This document shows positions 14,867 through 16,454 of a stretch of 16,454 nucleotides of DNA, piece after piece; the first letter of the stretch is position 1; every line of letters begins with the position of its first letter. The stretch is from DASPKW01 sp038244055 (GTDB lineage Bacteria > Planctomycetota > Phycisphaerae > Tepidisphaerales > Tepidisphaeraceae), in assembly GCA_038244055.1 (NCBI GenBank), contig JBBRTW010000117.1, positions 1-16,454 of the forward strand, read 5' to 3'. The notes under the pieces are model-generated. The model worked only from the letters and a program-made list of their open reading frames with translations, had not been told where the DNA came from and searched no databases. The position numbers and the translations under genes were made by a program.

Positions 14867-16454
14867 ATGTCAAACAAAGAAATGCTTATTAACGTGTCCG
14901 AAGGGGAGGAATGCCGCATCGCGCTGGTCGAAGACGGCCGCCTCGAGGAACTCTACATGGAGCGCACCAGCTCCACCTCCCACGTCGGCAACGTCTACAA
15001 GGGTCGCGTCACTAACGTCGAGCCCTCCATCCAGGCGGCTTTCGTGGATTTCGGACTGGGCCGCAACGGCTTCCTGCACATCTCCGACCTCATGCCCTCC
15101 TACTTCGGCGGGCGCAATGAAGAGGTGGTGGAATCGGTCGGCCGGAAAATGGCCCGCCGCGACCGCCCGCCGATCCAGAAGTGCCTCAAGCGCGGCGATG
15201 AAATCATCGTGCAGATCATCAAGGAAGGGATCGGCACCAAGGGCCCGACCCTCTCGACCTACATCTCCATCCCCGGGCGCATCCTGGTGATGATGCCGGG
15301 AATGGCCAAGCTGGGCGTCTCCCGCAAGATCGAGGATGAGGAGGAGCGCAAGCGCCTGCGCCTGATCCTCGATGCGCTCAAGCCTCCCAAGGAGTGCGGC
15401 TTCATCATCCGCACCGCCGGCGTCGGCAAGACCAAGGCCGAGATCGAGCGCGATCTCAAATACCTCACCCGCCTCTACGACAATATCGACAAGCGCGCCA
15501 ATTCCTCAGGCGGGCCGATGGAGCTCTATGCCGAGGGCGATCTGGTCACGCGCACCGTGCGCGATGTGATGACCTCCGACATCGAGCGCATCGTCTGCGA
15601 CCACGAGGGCGTGGGCAAGAAAATCAAGGACTTCTTCAAGCTCCTGGCCCCGCGCACCAAGTCGAAGGTCGAGATCTACGACCTGCCGGTGCCGCTTTTC
15701 CACAAGTACGGAATCGAGCACGAAATCGAGCTGATGTACAGCCGCTATGTGCCCCTGCCCAGCGGCGGATCGCTGGTGATCGACTCCACCGAGGCGATCG
15801 TGGCCATCGACGTCAACAGCGGCAAGTTCCGCGATCACTCCGATGCCGAGACCACCGCCTTCAAGACCGATCTCGAGGCAGCCGATGAAATTCCCCGCCA
15901 GCTCCGCCTGCGCGACCTGGGCGGCGTGATCATCTGCGACTTCATCGATCTGCGCTTCGAGCGCCATCGCCGCGAGCTCGAGACCCGCCTGCACGAGAAT
16001 CTCAAGGCCGACCGCGCCAAGACCAAGATGCTCCGCATGAGCCAGTTCGGCATCATCGAGATGACCCGCCAGCGCATGCGCCCGAGCCTCAAGCGCTCGA
16101 TCTACTCCGACTGCCCCGCCTGCAAGGGCCATGGTCTGGTCAAGACGCCCGAGAGCATGAGCCTGGACGTCATGCGCCGGCTGGCGATCGGGGCGCATGA
16201 TGAGCGCGTCGTTCGCGTAGAGTTGGTGGTCAGCGCTGAAGTGGCCTTCTACCTCCAGAATAAGAAGCGCACCGAGTTGGCGCGGCTCGAGCATGAATCG
16301 GGCAAGCGGGTCATCATCCGCACCGAGCAGGGCCTGGCCCTGGATGAATTCCGGATGGATCTGTTCGATGCCCGCGATGGGATGATCTATATCCCGGAGA
16401 TGGGAATCATGCCGCCGGACCAACAGGCGGTGAGAGGCGTCACGATCGCCCCGC
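14867..16454 (+). CDS. rne/rng: Ribonuclease E/G family endoribonuclease, 3' end outside window
   Basis: This enzyme cleaves single-stranded RNA in mRNA decay and rRNA/tRNA maturation. The ATG at 14867 (MSNKEMLINVSEGEE) has AAGGA about 11 nt upstream, and the frame is open for 529 codons to the edge. Domains: S1 at about 38-140 (GNVYKGRVTNVEPSIQAAFV, with HISDL) with the usual insertion; a central domain; and a DNase I-like catalytic site with D315 and N317 (VAIDVNSGKF) and D358 (IICDFIDLRF), matching the metal-binding residues of E. coli RNase E. The Zn-link is CPACKGHG (C416, C419). The small domain starts after it. Whether it has a long scaffold tail (RNase E) or ends soon (RNase G) cannot be seen. 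Confidence 0.95.
   Translation, partial: MSNKEMLINVSEGEECRIALVEDGRLEELYMERTSSTSHVGNVYKGRVTNVEPSIQAAFVDFGLGRNGFLHISDLMPSYFGGRNEEVVESVGRKMARRDRPPIQKCLKRGDEIIVQIIKEGIGTKGPTLSTYISIPGRILVMMPGMAKLGVSRKIEDEEERKRLRLILDALKPPKECGFIIRTAGVGKTKAEIERDLKYLTRLYDNIDKRANSSGGPMELYAEGDLVTRTVRDVMTSDIERIVCDHEGVGKKIKDFFKLLAPRTKSKVEIYDLPVPLFHKYGIEHEIELMYSRYVPLPSGGSLVIDSTEAIVAIDVNSGKFRDHSDAETTAFKTDLEAADEIPRQLRLRDLGGVIICDFIDLRFERHRRELETRLHENLKADRAKTKMLRMSQFGIIEMTRQRMRPSLKRSIYSDCPACKGHGLVKTPESMSLDVMRRLAIGAHDERVVRVELVVSAEVAFYLQNKKRTELARLEHESGKRVIIRTEQGLALDEFRMDLFDARDGMIYIPEMGIMPPDQQAVRGVTIAP

Noticed and set aside
14619..15290. Plus-strand frame of 223 codons starting MSDISRRRP
   Set aside because: It begins in repeat-rich non-coding DNA and then runs out of frame through the RNase E/G coding region; Arg/Ser-rich composition.
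15506..16423. Open frame of 305 codons on the minus strand
   Set aside because: Antisense shadow of the RNase E/G gene, which has all catalytic motifs on the plus strand.

Overview
The window looks like chromosomal DNA of a high-GC planctomycete, perhaps of the Phycisphaerae type. This is inferred from the codon and GC style, the TPR-rich envelope proteins, and an incomplete PTS lying next to a hibernation factor. No rRNA or other marker gene is present to prove it.

Layout. (1) Bases 1-245 hold the first 21 codons of a leftward gene, its leader, and a promoter for a rightward tRNA. (2) tRNA-Arg(ACG) lies at 246-319. (3) Bases 275-4721 are a small integrated element of exactly 4,400 bp per unit. 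It is bounded by a perfect 47-bp repeat (275-321 and 4675-4721) made of the 3' part of the tRNA. All its likely genes are on the minus strand. From right to left they are a small ORF (103 aa), a zinc-finger-like protein (199 aa), a two-part HUH rolling-circle Rep, a ribbon-helix-helix regulator, an excisionase-like HTH protein and a tyrosine integrase. Stop/start overlaps of the ATGA or GTGA type link several of them. No capsid, Zot-like ATPase, relaxase or cargo gene is visible, so it reads as a minimal integrative replicon or satellite.

(4) Bases 4823-9938 carry host genes on the plus strand: two tandem, related two-TM/TPR proteins with a GTGA junction, a small three-TM protein, and a large exported TPR protein. 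(5) Bases 10104-14186 form a run of DUF502 membrane protein, hpf, ptsN (EIIA), ptsH (HPr) and ptsI (EI). No sugar permease (EIIB/EIIC) is seen, which suggests a regulatory phosphorelay PEP-EI-HPr-EIIA. (6) Bases 14187-14866 are non-coding and repeat-rich: a 16/17-bp tandem array, a 125-bp inverted-repeat element, a 16-bp tandem duplication and a GC-rich branched hairpin. (7) From 14867 to the window end is an RNase E/G gene cut by the window edge.

The most interesting part is the integrated element. Its integrase gene runs antisense through the att core, so integration swaps the C-terminus. The integrated form ends 7 codons past the core, at a stop supplied by the tRNA. The circular form would read 57 further codons and end in a GTGA overlap with the next ORF. 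The element also has an in-frame TAA inside rep, a relic of a second rep 3' end, a compact promoter-terminator unit antisense to the replication operon leader, and a nested hairpin that could be an origin.
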